DNA of 64,000 nt from the NCBI RefSeq assembly GCF_964355755.1, contig NC_092671.1:33003304-33067303 (forward strand), given 5' to 3'. Position numbers and translations under genes: made by a program. This document shows positions 38,121 through 50,700 of this stretch, one piece after another. Each line of letters begins with the position of its first letter. Position 1 is the stretch's first letter. The notes below the pieces were generated by a model. The model saw only the letters and a list, made by a program, of their open reading frames with translations, was not told the origin of the DNA and did no database searches. This DNA is from Antedon mediterranea (lineage: Eukaryota; Echinodermata; Crinoidea; Comatulida; Antedonidae).

Positions 38121-41023
38121 TTAATATGATTTGGTTAACTATTGGTAAGAAATGATATGCACGTATATATCATGCAATGAAGTGTAATGGAATGGCTTTA
38201 AAAAATAAACAAAAACACAGTACTTAATAGCTTGGCAAAGTCATTTATTTTCTGAAATTAAAAAAGGCACAATAAAAGGAATCAAGAGTTCGGGGGGCTG
38301 GTGAGCAGTCAACTGCGTCACAATCTCATTCCCCTTGGTCCTGCCAATTAAACAGATTGCTTTGCTACACAACTTTCACACTAATTAGCAATACTCAGAG
38401 TAAGTCTATTCAAGGTGTACGCTTGATATCTACATGCACTCATTTAGATGCTTTGATGACAGCAACTTATATTAAAAAACATTTACTATGCTCACATTTT
38501 TATGATATTACTATTATTTTTAAAGAAAGGCTTATATGCGAAATAAACTATAGTCATCGAACCTCAAAGAGAAAGCAAAGGAAAATATTAAGTCAAGGTA
38601 ATAATGTTTAAAACATAGTAATTAATCATTACAATTATGCAATGATTATGATGAAAATGCTATGTTGATATAATTATGGTGATGATGATAATGTTGATAA
38701 ATAGTATACAAATAATGATTGAATGTTTACGAGTTGAAATAGTGAGAATATTTCATAAGTTGAAAGATTGACTGCATGATCTATTTAACGAGGCACGTTG
38801 AATAGAGAAGTCAATATTTCATCGAATGAAATATTCTCTCCATTCAACAAATACATAACATTCATTATTTGTTTTATAACACACCTACTGTTCTAAATTT
38901 TAATCTAAAACTTTTATTCAATTTATCCATCGTAAATCATTGATGAAGGCTAGGCAATTAAAAAAGCAGGGCTCCAATTTTGGACGCGCACAGTAGACCA
39001 GTTATAGGCGATGCGCACTATAGGTCGATTTTTGTATGCGGATCACTCAACAACCTCACATGGCAAAAATGATGTATTAGAGCCCATTATCAACATTAGA
39101 CACTTTTCTCTTTTAGATAGAACTAATACTAAAGAGCATGTGATGGATAATTAACCAAATAAATTGCAAAGATACAATCAGGTGTGTTATAATATAACAT
39201 ATGTATACAACAATATTAATATTAAATGAAGAAGTAATTAAAAAGTAGCATCACATTATTAATTTATATTTAGCATTCTAATAATCAAGACATATATAAT
39301 AATAATAATCAAGTAATAAACAAATTCAAGGCAATTCAGTTAATGCTCACTTAATATTAAATTCACTCAATAAAGTAAATATATAGATGATCCAAACAGT
39401 GATAAAATAGATGCAGTATAGTAATAACATAAATAGATTTTACAAAGATCGCCCTCTATAAATTCTTTCATCATCATCATCAATTTGGTTGCAACCACTT
39501 TCACTATCAAATAAAACAGTACGAAACAATGTTACAACCCATTTGCATATAACTATACAGCTTTCTTCGCTGTATGTTTTAACCAATCAAAAGCTTTGAT
39601 GAAAGGCGAGACATCACAAATTTTATTTGTGAAATTTTTAAAACTCAAAGCTATAATTTACAACAGTGCCAACAAACTTGACTTCAAATATTGCTAAAAT
39701 TATTTAATAATTCTGGGTACATAAAGTAACAGTCTAATAAAGGGTCATCTCAAAATTACTCTATTCCATTTACTGCAGTAATGATAATTTTTACGTACGA
39801 TTTTAATTTCAATGTCAGCAATTTGGGTTAGTCACTGCAATACACGGTGTGTGCGATTACACAAAAACGTTTGCTAAATTTTTGCATAAATATGTTAATC
39901 AGTAAACAAAGTGTAGTTACTGCAGTAACTGCAGTAGAATAGTTTAAACGATAATAAAACCCATGATCACAAAAACAAATTAATTTGAAACATCAACCAA
40001 TAGCATTAATAAATATATAGATTACATTACTATGTGCATAATTTAACAACAAGGTTTGTCTTCTGGTGACGGACGCTTATCAAACATTTTAAAATGCTAA
40101 AAATACCGAAACAAATAATTCCCAAATTGCACGTGGTTGCAAATCATCTTAAACGAATTGACAAAAAATATTTGGTAAGCAAAAAATGCGTTTTGAACAC
40201 ATGCTCTACACATCAATAAGAACAGTGCCAAGTAATTAACATATATTTTATTAAAATATCAAAGCGGGAGTACTGTGCCAATTTCTACTTAAACTTCAAT
40301 TGAAAATAATTTAAAATCTATCGTGATCCACGATCAAAATTCACCACATATTGTCGTAACTCAAAAATCATTATCAAAAATACATAAAATATATCTTTTT
40401 TTATCCTAATCACTTCACAGCAAACATATGGCTAAAATGCCAAACATATCTGGGTAAAATAATTTTAAAATAGTGTACAGTAATTGGGTTACTTAATTGG
40501 AATATCATGGCAACCATTCATAAAATGGCAGCCATAGTTGTTTAATCTGTTTTACTTAGGAATATTCACTGAACCAAATAGACTACATTATTATTAGGCT
40601 TTTCTTTTGCTTGCCAGCATACAAATTAATATATACATTTAAATACATATTTTCAATTATTATTATTATCTCACTTGTTTACTGTAAATGACATATTTTG
40701 TGTAACCTTTTAACGGATTGGAAAATTGCATAATTGAAGCAAAATAGTTGCATTATGTATCAAAACATGGACTAAACAAAATACCACAATTACCACAATG
40801 TACGAGAGGGACAGCGAGGTAGTAGTAGTGAATGACTGTACAGGCTAGGACCACTTTGCAAGAAAACAACTGTTGGTGGTGCACAATCCCCTGCATCAGT
40901 ATGGCAATCGTGTAGTTTTACAAAAAGATGTAGCCAAGATCAGTAGGGTTTGAACGAATCTCCTTTAAACTACAGACCAGCAGCAAAAATACTTTAAGAC
41001 GATGCAGTTACTATCATGGTACG

Positions 41024-41150
41024 ATCAATCATGTAATTGTGATAAAGAGCTTTTTGTGTTACTATATGCTTAAACACCATACACATCAATCATGTAATTG
41101 TGATAAAGAGCTTTTTGTGTTACTATGCTTAAACACCATACACATCAATC
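41024..41150. repeat. Tandem duplication of about 60 bp
   Basis: ATCAATCATGTAATTGTGAT, continuing through GCTTAAACACCATACAC, is present twice in direct succession. The copies differ by one TA dinucleotide and so look recent. Confidence 0.95.
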
Positions 41151-42084
41151 TCAAGAAGCAAGATTCCTAGCTGGCATTTGTATTTCTATTTATGCTCTGC
41201 CCAGAACACTTGCTAGAAATAAGGTGGTACTGCATCACTATTACCAGATGTCTGCTGTTGTAAACATACAAGGCACAGCTGAGAAATACAATATTACAAT
41301 ATTTTCACTTATATTATAATTATTACATAATATAGCATTTAGTACTTATAAAGCTTTTTAGAGGTGGACATTACTTTTAACAAGGCTATACATTACTAGA
41401 TTGAGTACTACATCTTGGTCATGTGACACATTCCTTAACATTCATAAACATTTAGTGAACATCTCTTGGGGGTCTGGGTGTATGATTAATATATTATTTC
41501 AAATTTTCAAAAACATTTAATTTCCTGATATTGCTTACCAATGTTAATATTGTAATTTGATTATTTAGTTGACGAAGTAATACAATTTAAAATTTAATTC
41601 TAAAAGACAATATGCCAACAAATGGCATTACCAGTGGTCGATAAGGTTGTCATCCCAAGCTCTTCCCGAACAAAAACTTCCCATAATCCCAAGCAATAGA
41701 CTATAATAGTGAGTCTTGTTTATTTGATATATTTCTATATATTGTTCATATATAAACTTTGTGTATCTCTATATACTGTACATTAGTTAACATATTATTT
41801 TGTGGGTCTTTGGCTATTGTAAGGCATTTTCTTAAATAAAAATTGCAGGATGGATTTAAAGGTCAAAGGTTACAGCATTCTTCATCCTCATTAGCATATT
41901 CATATGCATGCACTTACAATATTCAGCATATATGCACTGATCAAGGTGGGGGTACGTAAGGATGAAAAGCCTAGCAAGTTATGCACAAACAACCCTTTAA
42001 ATCTAGGCAGAAAAACACCAGAAGCCTGAGACAGTATAGGCCTATAATACCATGTGGTATACATACCTTTATTGATATCATCAT

Positions 42085-42325
42085 AACAATTATGACATCA
42101 CTGGAACACTTATGACATCACAAATACACCTGTGACATATTTAGAACACAAATAATACCAATCTCAAACGATGTGATTTACTAGAAACCAATGATGTTCC
42201 CAAATCCTTGGCGACATCTAATCACAACAACAATTATGACATCACAGAAACACTTACGACATCACAGGAACACTTATGACATCAAAAGAAAACTCATGAC
42301 ATCAAAAGAAAACTCATGACATCAT
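42085..42325. repeat. Array of (T/C)GACATCA-containing units, about 20-bp period
   Basis: Two clusters (42088-42150 and 42230-42325) of units like TTATGACATCACAGGAACAC. TGACATCA resembles a CRE/AP-1-type site with one change. The array lies 0.6-0.8 kb past the stop of the Ikaros-family gene. Confidence 0.85.
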
Positions 42326-42639
42326 CACTATAATGGTAACATTAGAGTCACCAGTCAAAAACTACACTGCATTCTTATCACTTTAAAATATCTATGTAAG
42401 TAGTTGGAAAAAATAAATATTATTCTTGCAATAATACTACTTCCTCCACCTGCTCTTTAAACAAATCGTTTATCCATAAACTGTGAATATTTTGACCGTT
42501 AGAAAACTAAATCTGCATCAACATTATATATACACACACATGCCAGATCTGAAGCTATAAGATTACTGCTATGCATTCTCTTATTTTACATTATGTAACA
42601 ACCTAACCATGTATACCGTGTACATATTTATATAGCCAT

Positions 42640-42805
42640 ATCCATATAAATATATTATATATCTATATACTTTAAATGTATATAATTAAAATATATACAT
42701 ACTTTAATGTATATAATCACATATCATAATCATGTATAAATTAAATATATACATATATATATAATATATGTGTATATAATCAAATATTTTGTATATATTA
42801 TTATA
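42640..42805. repeat. AT-rich simple repeat
   Basis: TATATA/TACATA tracts with little else, just downstream of the Ikaros-family stop codon. Confidence 0.85.
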
Positions 42806-42870
42806 TACATATTTGAAACATCTTTGGAAAATACGCTACGTTATAATAAAGCCTCTACAATATGCTGACA

Positions 42871-43635
42871 TCAAAAATGCTTTCCTCGTGCCAAATGCGA
42901 GGCAAACTCATATCTGTCCTTGCATTTGTATCCACATATATTGCACTCAAAGGGCTCCCGGAAACCATGGCAACCCATGTGTATGGTGTACATCACATGA
43001 TCAAGGAATATGATTTGACAATGGACACATTTAAAACTAGTTGAGATATTCAGATCTTCATTGCATTTTGTGCAAAGACGCGAACAGTCTTCCGATATCG
43101 ATTCATGACGGATCTCTCTCCTTTGCGGTACAGTTAACTCAGTAGAGGGCGATAGAATTATGCTGTGAGGTTCTTTGTCGTGCTTTTCAGAATTTCGTAG
43201 CCTGCTAATTACACGATTACGGTCGTAGTGTAACGCGGAGAGGTGCAGCGGCAAAGAATGCGAAGATTCCATTTCGCTGTGTAGACTTCCATTATCCATA
43301 TCGCTAATATCACTGTGCGTTTCGTGAGACTCACGAGCACTGCGATGCTGCGTCAGGGAGATCGGTCCACGAGACATGAAATCTCGGGTTCTATTTAGAT
43401 CAATTGTCCGGGTGTTTGTTTCTTTCGGTGGTGCTTCACGATCGTTATATCGCCTGTCAGTCTCGTTGTGGTGGAGCGACGTTACATGGTTATCTTGACC
43501 AGCTTGTGAGAATATTGACGTGATTGTGGGTGTATAAGCAGCTGTCAATGAGGACATCACCTTCTGCACTGGACTCACACTTTCTGGACTGTGTCCATAC
43601 ATCTGCATCACATTGTTGAGGGCACTTTCTAACCC
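42871..43635 (-). CDS. IKZF-like: Ikaros-family transcription factor, last coding exon (C-terminal zinc-finger dimerisation domain)
   Basis: On the minus strand the acceptor TTTGTCTTTTAG precedes an exon opening in phase 0 with [14 protein letters not shown], which resembles the Ikaros block DQAINNAINYLGAES. After a Ser/His/Arg-rich linker come two C2H2 fingers: [20 protein letters not shown] followed by HGFREPF, then [20 protein letters not shown] ending GKHF and stop. The [16 protein letters not shown]...PFECN..GY sequence is the hallmark of the Ikaros/Helios/Aiolos/Eos C-terminal pair, which mediates homo- and heterodimerisation; the [16 protein letters not shown] side also recalls Pegasus. 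The exon gives 254 residues. The N-terminal DNA-binding fingers are not in this exon. Confidence 0.93.
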   Translation of the reverse strand, partial: GLESALNNVMQMYGHSPESVSPVQKVMSSLTAAYTPTITSIFSQAGQDNHVTSLHHNETDRRYNDREAPPKETNTRTIDLNRTRDFMSRGPISLTQHRSARESHETHSDISDMDNGSLHSEMESSHSLPLHLSALHYDRNRVISRLRNSEKHDKEPHSIILSPSTELTVPQRREIRHESISEDCSRLCTKCNEDLNISTSFKCVHCQIIFLDHVMYTIHMGCHGFREPFECNICGYKCKDRYEFASHLARGKHF

Positions 43636-44144
43636 CTAAAAGACAAAGAAAATGAATACTTGAATACTCTAGTCCAACCCAACACCATTAGCCATAAGAT
43701 TTTAGTATTACAAAATGTTTCAGAAAAACAAACTGGTTGAAATGCTGCTTTACATTATTAACAACAGAGTGTCCCTTTAATAGGGTTGTGTGTTGAATAC
43801 GGGTTGGCTGTAGTCTTAATTCTTTTGAAAAATTTTGTCAACAGTAACAATATAAGAATACAAAATATAAGTCACAGTTTATAAAATGTGAATGCCTAGT
43901 TAAAGAGACATTGTCTCTATAGCGCCATCTATAGAAGGAGAAATTAACAACTTGCATAAATATTTATTAATTCTTTGAAAATGATAATTCATAGAAATGG
44001 ATAGTGTAATTATCTGTACTACACGCAACCTCACACGGGATATGTTTGTTGGTCACAATTGCATTCTCTACAACTCAACTAAAAACACCACTTATTTATA
44101 AAGATTCCAAAATATCTTCTGAAATACAGAATCTCTGTTAATAT

Positions 44145-44291
44145 CTAAAGCTCTGTCAACACTATCAAACTTTGTGACAAAAAAATGTGATGTGCACATA
44201 TATGGACACGATGTTTAGGCATATAACACCATATTTGGGAACATCAAACTTTTTTTGTCAAACAAGTTTGATAGTGTAGACAGAGCTTTAG
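44145..44291. mobile_element. MITE with TIR CTAAAGCTCTGTC.ACACTATC
   Basis: Left CTAAAGCTCTGTCAACACTA and right TAGTGTAGACAGAGCTTTAG form inverted ends that extend for about 60 bp, so nearly the whole 147-bp sequence folds on itself. Same family as 47118-47243. Confidence 0.85.
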
Positions 44292-44445
44292 GCTTGATTC
44301 CCACTTGATTTCCACATGAAACAACGTATGCAAGTGAGTTGACAAATTCCAAGCGACAGTCCGGGTGATCCACTGCGTTTTGATTCGTCAAATTACTTGC
44401 AGTGCGGTTACGTCTTGCATTGCATTTAAGTGGGAACAAGCTTAA
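44289..44445. mobile_element. MITE with TIR GCTTG.TTCCCACTT
   Basis: GCTTGATTCCCACTTG at the left and AAGTGGGAACAAGC at the right. It directly abuts the preceding MITE and shares end sequence and internal words (CACTGCGTTTTGAT) with the family of 5332-5518. Confidence 0.7.
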
Positions 44446-44574
44446 ACTGTAGGAAATACCAGAGATTTCCAAGAACTATTATTTTAAACAGGATATCTGC
44501 CAGTCAATTTTAAAAATAACAATGTAAATTAGATTAAACACAAGTGATCTTTTATTAAAATGATGATTAATTTT

Positions 44575-45140
44575 CATGATTCGTAAATTACTTTTTACTG
44601 ACTCAATTTATCCACCGAAAACTTCAGTAAATCTTAATCTCTCAGATTGAATCCACATCTAGGTTTTTAAATAGTAATAATAAGTTTCTCCTGACTCATT
44701 TTATTCCCTGGAAACTTCAGTAAATCTTAGTCTATTATTACATTTAATCCACATCTGTAGTAATCTATTATTACATTAATACCATAAACGAGTCCTCCAA
44801 GTGAAATTGATCACAGATTTTAAAATAAAACTTATATTATTTACTTTCTCCTCACTCATTTTATTCCCTGGAAACTTCAGTAAATCTTAATCTATTTAGT
44901 ATAATTTCATTTAATCCATATCTGTAGTAATCTATTATTACGTTAATACCATCAACCAGTCCTCCTAGTGAAATTTATCACAGATTTTAAAATAAAACTT
45001 GAATATTTACTTTTCCTGACTCATTTTGTTCTTAATCTTCTTCTTAATCTATATACAGTATTTAATCCATATTTGTAATCTATTACGTTAATACCATCAG
45101 TGAGTCCTCCTACTATAGTGAAATTTCTCACAGCTTTTTC
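44575..45140. repeat. Duplicated block, about 190-230 bp unit, three to four decayed copies
   Basis: CTGACTCATTTTATTCCCTG, GAAACTTCAGTAAATCTTA, ATTTAATCCACATCTGTAG, GTTAATACCATCA, AGTCCTCC.AGTGAAATT and CACAGATTTTAAAATAAAAC recur in order, starting near 44595, 44690, 44850 and 45015. Confidence 0.85.
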
Positions 45141-47117
45141 AATAAAGGCCAGCCACTAATTAAACACATTGAGGAGGAAGGAAGCAAAAAATCAGCGTAA
45201 TGCACCGCTCCAAGAGCTGTCCTTGAACTGGGCTGACGCGGCGGATATCGAGGCATGCCAAATCAAATTAACATCTTTCCCAATGTTAAAACGTCTTGGT
45301 GATGAAAAACATTAACAGATGGACAACCGAAGAAATAAAAATCACTAGATAAAAGTCCTCAATTCAGATAAAGGTCCAGTGTACACAGTTATATAACATG
45401 TGTGCACTTTAAAGAACCCAGTTCATTATTCGAGAAGAGTAAGGGGTTATCCTTGTGAACTGGTTCACAAAATAGCCCCTGTATCAGGGAGTTTACCACC
45501 TATCTGATAGGACAGTGATTAATTTACTATTGGTAATCCTTGGCCACGTTGCCTAAAGACATAAAATAAAAAAATAAAAAATAAAAAGGACTGATTTGAT
45601 GGATAAAGTTGTTCACTTTCTGTTTAAATTACTATCTTCACTTCACTTAAGCACTATTAACTATCTTGACTTAAGCAAAAAGATTGATAAATAGTAGCCC
45701 ATGATTTTAACACAAAACCTTAAAACAACCAAATAAAATTTGCCACCACTTTTTATTAAGCAAACTGAATTTAATGAACCATAAAAAACGACTACAGAAA
45801 TAGTCTTTCGACAACTTCAAATTTGTAAGCTGTTATCAATTTTTCAAATGCATTCATACCTAGAATTATTATATTCTAAGTTTGCAATGTGTTTTTAATA
45901 ACTCAACACACTTTCCCCAAGGCATATCATGCAACATTGCCAGTAAATTAGTCGTCCATTGCAATGCATAATATTACATCCTAAATGAACATTAAGAATT
46001 TACACATTAAGTAATATTTCATATTTGTGTAAACACGAAAACTCAAATAAAAAAGTTCAGGTACTGATATTCGATAGCCTAACATTATAGTAAAATGATC
46101 TGTATTATACAGGTGAGACATCCCCTATTCAGGGAACTGTGAAACAGACTAGAAGAAATAATATAAACTGTTAGAAGAAACAATATACTTTGTTGAAAAA
46201 ATATTTTATGCAAAAACACTTTTTTGTCATTAAATTTTAATTTAAAGTCATCTGGTATTACTGATATAATTAAGCAATTCATTCATTCAATTTTCATTAT
46301 GGAGGATTTGTAGAAACTAAGTTTAAATTTGAATTAAATATTGAATTGAAATAAATAATCAGATATGATATTAATACGATATATATGAAAAAGTATAACC
46401 TTTTGAATCTAACCTGCAAATCTATAAATTAGATATCTTTGAATTTTAGGATATGACTGACGTTAAGTCCTATTCTGCACAACGTGCACGTTCCGTAATC
46501 AGCCACACCAACACAGACTGAGTACAGAACTGTACATTAACGAGTAATTATGTCCATAAACATTAACTTTCGTTTTTGGTGACCACAAGGGAACAAGTCA
46601 CTGATTCTTGAGAGGTTTAATCATATCCAGTCAAAATGAACTCCTAAACTTTAGACAAACGTGAATCTTCGCTAGCGTTAACAACATTGACAGTTTTTAC
46701 AAATCTGTATCATTTCTAATTAATATTCTGTGTATTGAGAAGTAATAATATGTCCATATTTCAGCTATTATATTAAAGTTATGAAATTGATAGACATGAT
46801 GATATTTCAAATTAGATTTACAGTAGGTTGTTTTAATAATTAATATATTACATTGTATACATAGGTTGATGTTTAAGTAATGTGATTTAATGATAAATTG
46901 TAAATGCTACAAAAACAAAACAAATTGTATGACAATAAATTTCTTCTGAGATCAAGACGAGATTCTTTGAATACCGGAAACATTTTTAAAACACTTTTTG
47001 GAAAACCAGACATTTTGGGCTAGGTTGTCTGGTTTGGTAAAGTTAACTGTACTTGTGGGTGCTGAATTATTTTAAGGTTTTTGGTTTAGTGGGTACTAAG
47101 GTGCTGTGGATAGGTGT

Positions 47118-47243
47118 CTAAAGCTTTGTCTGCACTATCAAACTTTATGTTGATGTACCCATATATGAACAGAGGATGTCATAATCACTACCATTGGACA
47201 CATCACACTTTTCTTGTCTAGTTAGATAGTGTAGACAAAGCTT
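47118..47243. mobile_element. MITE with TIR AAAGCTTTGTCTGCACTATC
   Basis: CTAAAGCTTTGTCTGCACTA near 47118 is mirrored by TAGTGTAGACAAAGCTT ending 47243; inside are CATATATG and CATCACACTTTT words shared with 44145-44291. Confidence 0.8.
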
Positions 47244-47658
47244 GACTGTAGGTGACTTAGCGTTGGTACTAGGCATATTTTAAGGTGTGGGTGATTAGTT
47301 GTAAGTAATGAAATTGCGAGCACATGATTTTATAAAGTTTGATGCTGTCATTTTTCGAATTTAGGATTCATATATGAAGAGGTATGAAGAAAATAATTGA
47401 AATAAAATAATTGAAATGAAAATTATTTTGTATTAAGGATGATTCTCCACAAAATAGTTTTTAATTTGAGTCTTTACTGAGTAAGTTACAAGCAAGACAG
47501 ACAATATTTATATTTTTGATATGGTCAGTAAAATTATTTGTTTGTGAGACTTCAATTAGTTTTAATGAGATTAAATTAAAAGAGGAAAAAGATCTCAAAG
47601 ATAAGGTAATTTTTTCATGGAAGGGCGAAATATATTGAAAAGAGTATGATGAAGCAAT

Positions 47659-47752
47659 TACAGTAGAACTTGTTTGGGGTAACTCTATTCAGGATATAGT
47701 ACCCTCCCATTGGATACTAAAGGTGTCCCTTTAATAGGGGTTCTACATAACT
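47659..47752. repeat. Dispersed repeat, GTAGAACC family, compact copy
   Basis: ACAGTAGAACTTGTTTGGGG at the left and CTTTAATAGGGGTTCTAC at the right form a 94-bp foldback unit. Confidence 0.6.
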
Positions 47753-50700
47753 GTAATTACAATATTAAATTTCTAAAATGAAAATCACCCAAACCGAATG
47801 CTCTTTATATTCCAAGATGAATAGCGTAACGGATGATGATGAATAAAAAGGGTGTAAGTACAGAATGTGTAATAGCTAAATGATTCTTTAAAAAAAGGCA
47901 ATTACCCCACCTGTTGAAATACTCATGAGAAAGGTGTATTCCTAATTATCACCACAAAGACAACCAAATTCTGACAAACATACCTACTGAGTCAACTACG
48001 CAGATCACTGTTTATTTTCATAATATCAATCGTGACAAAAAACAAACGAGGCCGGTGAATCGGTGATCGGTAATTCTCCTTTGAGTTGTACTTCAGCTAG
48101 TGTCACAAGATTGTGACAACGCATTTGTTGATTAGGGACATAACAGGTGTTTGCACAACAGAGGGTGTAAGTGCAAAGTGATTGTGAAGTGTATCAATTA
48201 TCGCAACAAATGATCCAACGACACTCGCGCTTTTAGGTGTGTGGATCATCATTCCTTTATTTGCTTTCGTTTTTTTTTGCTTTTTCATGATTTTAGCCGA
48301 CTGCTGTTAAGTATTTGATTAAGCGCAGTGAGACCTTGTTGTCAGTTGGGTGTAAGACTGGCTTCCCACGGGAGGACTGTAAAACAAGCTCAAGTATTAG
48401 TTATGAATAGTTTATTTGTACAAAGTTATTAGTCTGTCCACGGCCATTCACCTCAGCCGAGCAAAGAAGGTGATGCACTGCGTTTGATGATTTATCAAAT
48501 ATAGAATGATATAACGGTGAACTGGTTAAGAACACATCTAATAAAACTAATGATTATGTTTTCTGTCTGTTTCAATAATTATTACTTGCATTGTATAATT
48601 AATGGAATTGATTATTATAAGTTCTTGAATTTGTGATTACAACAATCTCAAAGAATATATTGAAGTAAAACATGATATATGACTACATCCAAGATTATGT
48701 TGCTGTAATATAGTAGAACTGTTATTAAGGTAACACCTCTAAGTATAGGATATCCCCTGAACCTTAGTGTTAATATATATCTGACCACATTCATTCACAG
48801 GAAGTGTTTTCTTAAACACTTAAGGTGTCCCCTGAATAGAAATTTTGGTTTTGCTAAAATTTTAACAGCTGACATGATGACTTTTTGGGTAAATCTAATT
48901 TTTGACTTCTTTTAAATGTAACATTTTGAGTTGAATTGTAATTTTCTAAATAAAATGTTCTTCACAATGTACTTTAAAAACAGAAATTTCAGCTGGTGTA
49001 GTAAACAATTTGTGCAAATGTAATTGAGCGGTAAAGTATTTTTTTTATTAAATTCTTTCTAAATATTCAGATTATGTAATTGCAGATGATGAATTGCATA
49101 TTTTTCATGTAATTTCTGTAATTTTCCTGTTTTGATTTGAACTTTGGAAACTATCCATGTTAGGAAATGTCCCTTTAGATCCTTTAATTAAGCATGTACT
49201 TTCCTATTTTTCCATTGTTTCACTTTTCTTTACAACAGTTTAACATTTTTAATATTAAGGCCAGCTAAGGTGTTTTATAAATTATAATGTATCGAGAACA
49301 AACACATGATTCAACTATATACAATGAGTGCTTTACTACTGTACTATAGCCAAAAATTCCCATAACTTTTAACTAACTTTATGTTTAATGAATAATATAA
49401 TTTTAAATATGAGATTAACAGACTGTAGTAAAACTATTAAAAAATAATAGTACAAAGTACTGTACTGTCCCAAAATGGGTTCTATTTAAAGGTGTAATAA
49501 TTCTTAACATGTTTTTGTTGAATATGCTATTTTAATTTCACCTAGTTATCCATTTTGAAAAAAAAATTGGATCGAGAAAAAAAAATCTATTTACCTAAAA
49601 TCTGTAATTTTCAAAAAAAGGAAAAAATAGTCAAATTGGCTGCCAGCAAATGGGTTTTTGTTGAATTTAACAATTTATTTTGTCATTTTATAAGTGAAAA
49701 CATTAATTTTTGCAATTTTTTTTCTACAGAAGTTATTGACTTTATTAAGTTCTACTACAAAAGAATCTATTCAAAGTCTGATTTTATTAATCTCTATTTT
49801 CATGTGTTGGGGGACAATACATCTTTAAGCCTCATATAAATTATGTATAGTCAACTATTGGGTCCAGTTTTTAATTCGACCTATGAGAATCTAGGATTTG
49901 ACAAAATTGGTTAGCTTATTTCCAGGCATCTAAACTTGGACAGGCTTTTGTTTCTTTGATTGAGTGATGTTTCCGTTACAACTAAAGTACAGGGAAATTA
50001 ACCTGGTGTAGTTACATTTCCTACAATATAGGTATGGCATGGAATACAGCCATGTAAGGCCTAGTTATAGTATTGGCACCTGGGCCATAATTTGTTTTCG
50101 TATGTGCTTTAATCATCAGAGTAGTTCTTTTATTTCATGAAATGGACCGTAAAGAAAATTGTAAAATTGACTTAAAAGATGATTTGATTACAAAGCAGGT
50201 TTGATACATTTTACCACTGGACCTATGTCTTATTTCTAATAGATCTTGGCTACCTAAAAAGAATATTAAAAAAAATTTATACTACTGTAACTAATTATAC
50301 AAATTTAGTCAAAATATATATGTTTTATGCTTCTAGGCTCCTGTCTCTAGCTAATTCAGCTATGACATCTGCAAGGCACAGGTCACTATTACACTGCTAG
50401 CTAAGCTAAACAAACAAGAAAGACGCTTCCTTTATATTCATGGCACTCGATTCCGCAGGGACCGACAAACTCGCTTCAACCACCTTGCTTTGAATGTTCA
50501 TAAAAACAGCACACAACATTTAATGCTAATTATATTCAATGGATTGTGTCAGAATTTTCCTGATTGTTACTATGATCGAACCCAAATATAATTTTATTTT
50601 TGGCACATAAATGTATCACATGACATTGGGAGTTTACGGGACAAAACCCTAGACACCCCCGGGTAGATTATAGTGTTTCCTCATCTAAACCCTAGATGTC

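Larger units (their letters stand above)
37694..42870. other. Intergenic region and presumed 3' UTR of the Ikaros-family gene
   Basis: No coding exon recognised. The right part should be the 3' UTR of the minus-strand gene; one candidate poly(A) signal is TTTATT (minus AATAAA) near 42067, but many others exist. Also holds the 60-bp duplication at 41024, the TGACATCA array and AT-rich repeats. Confidence 0.45.
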
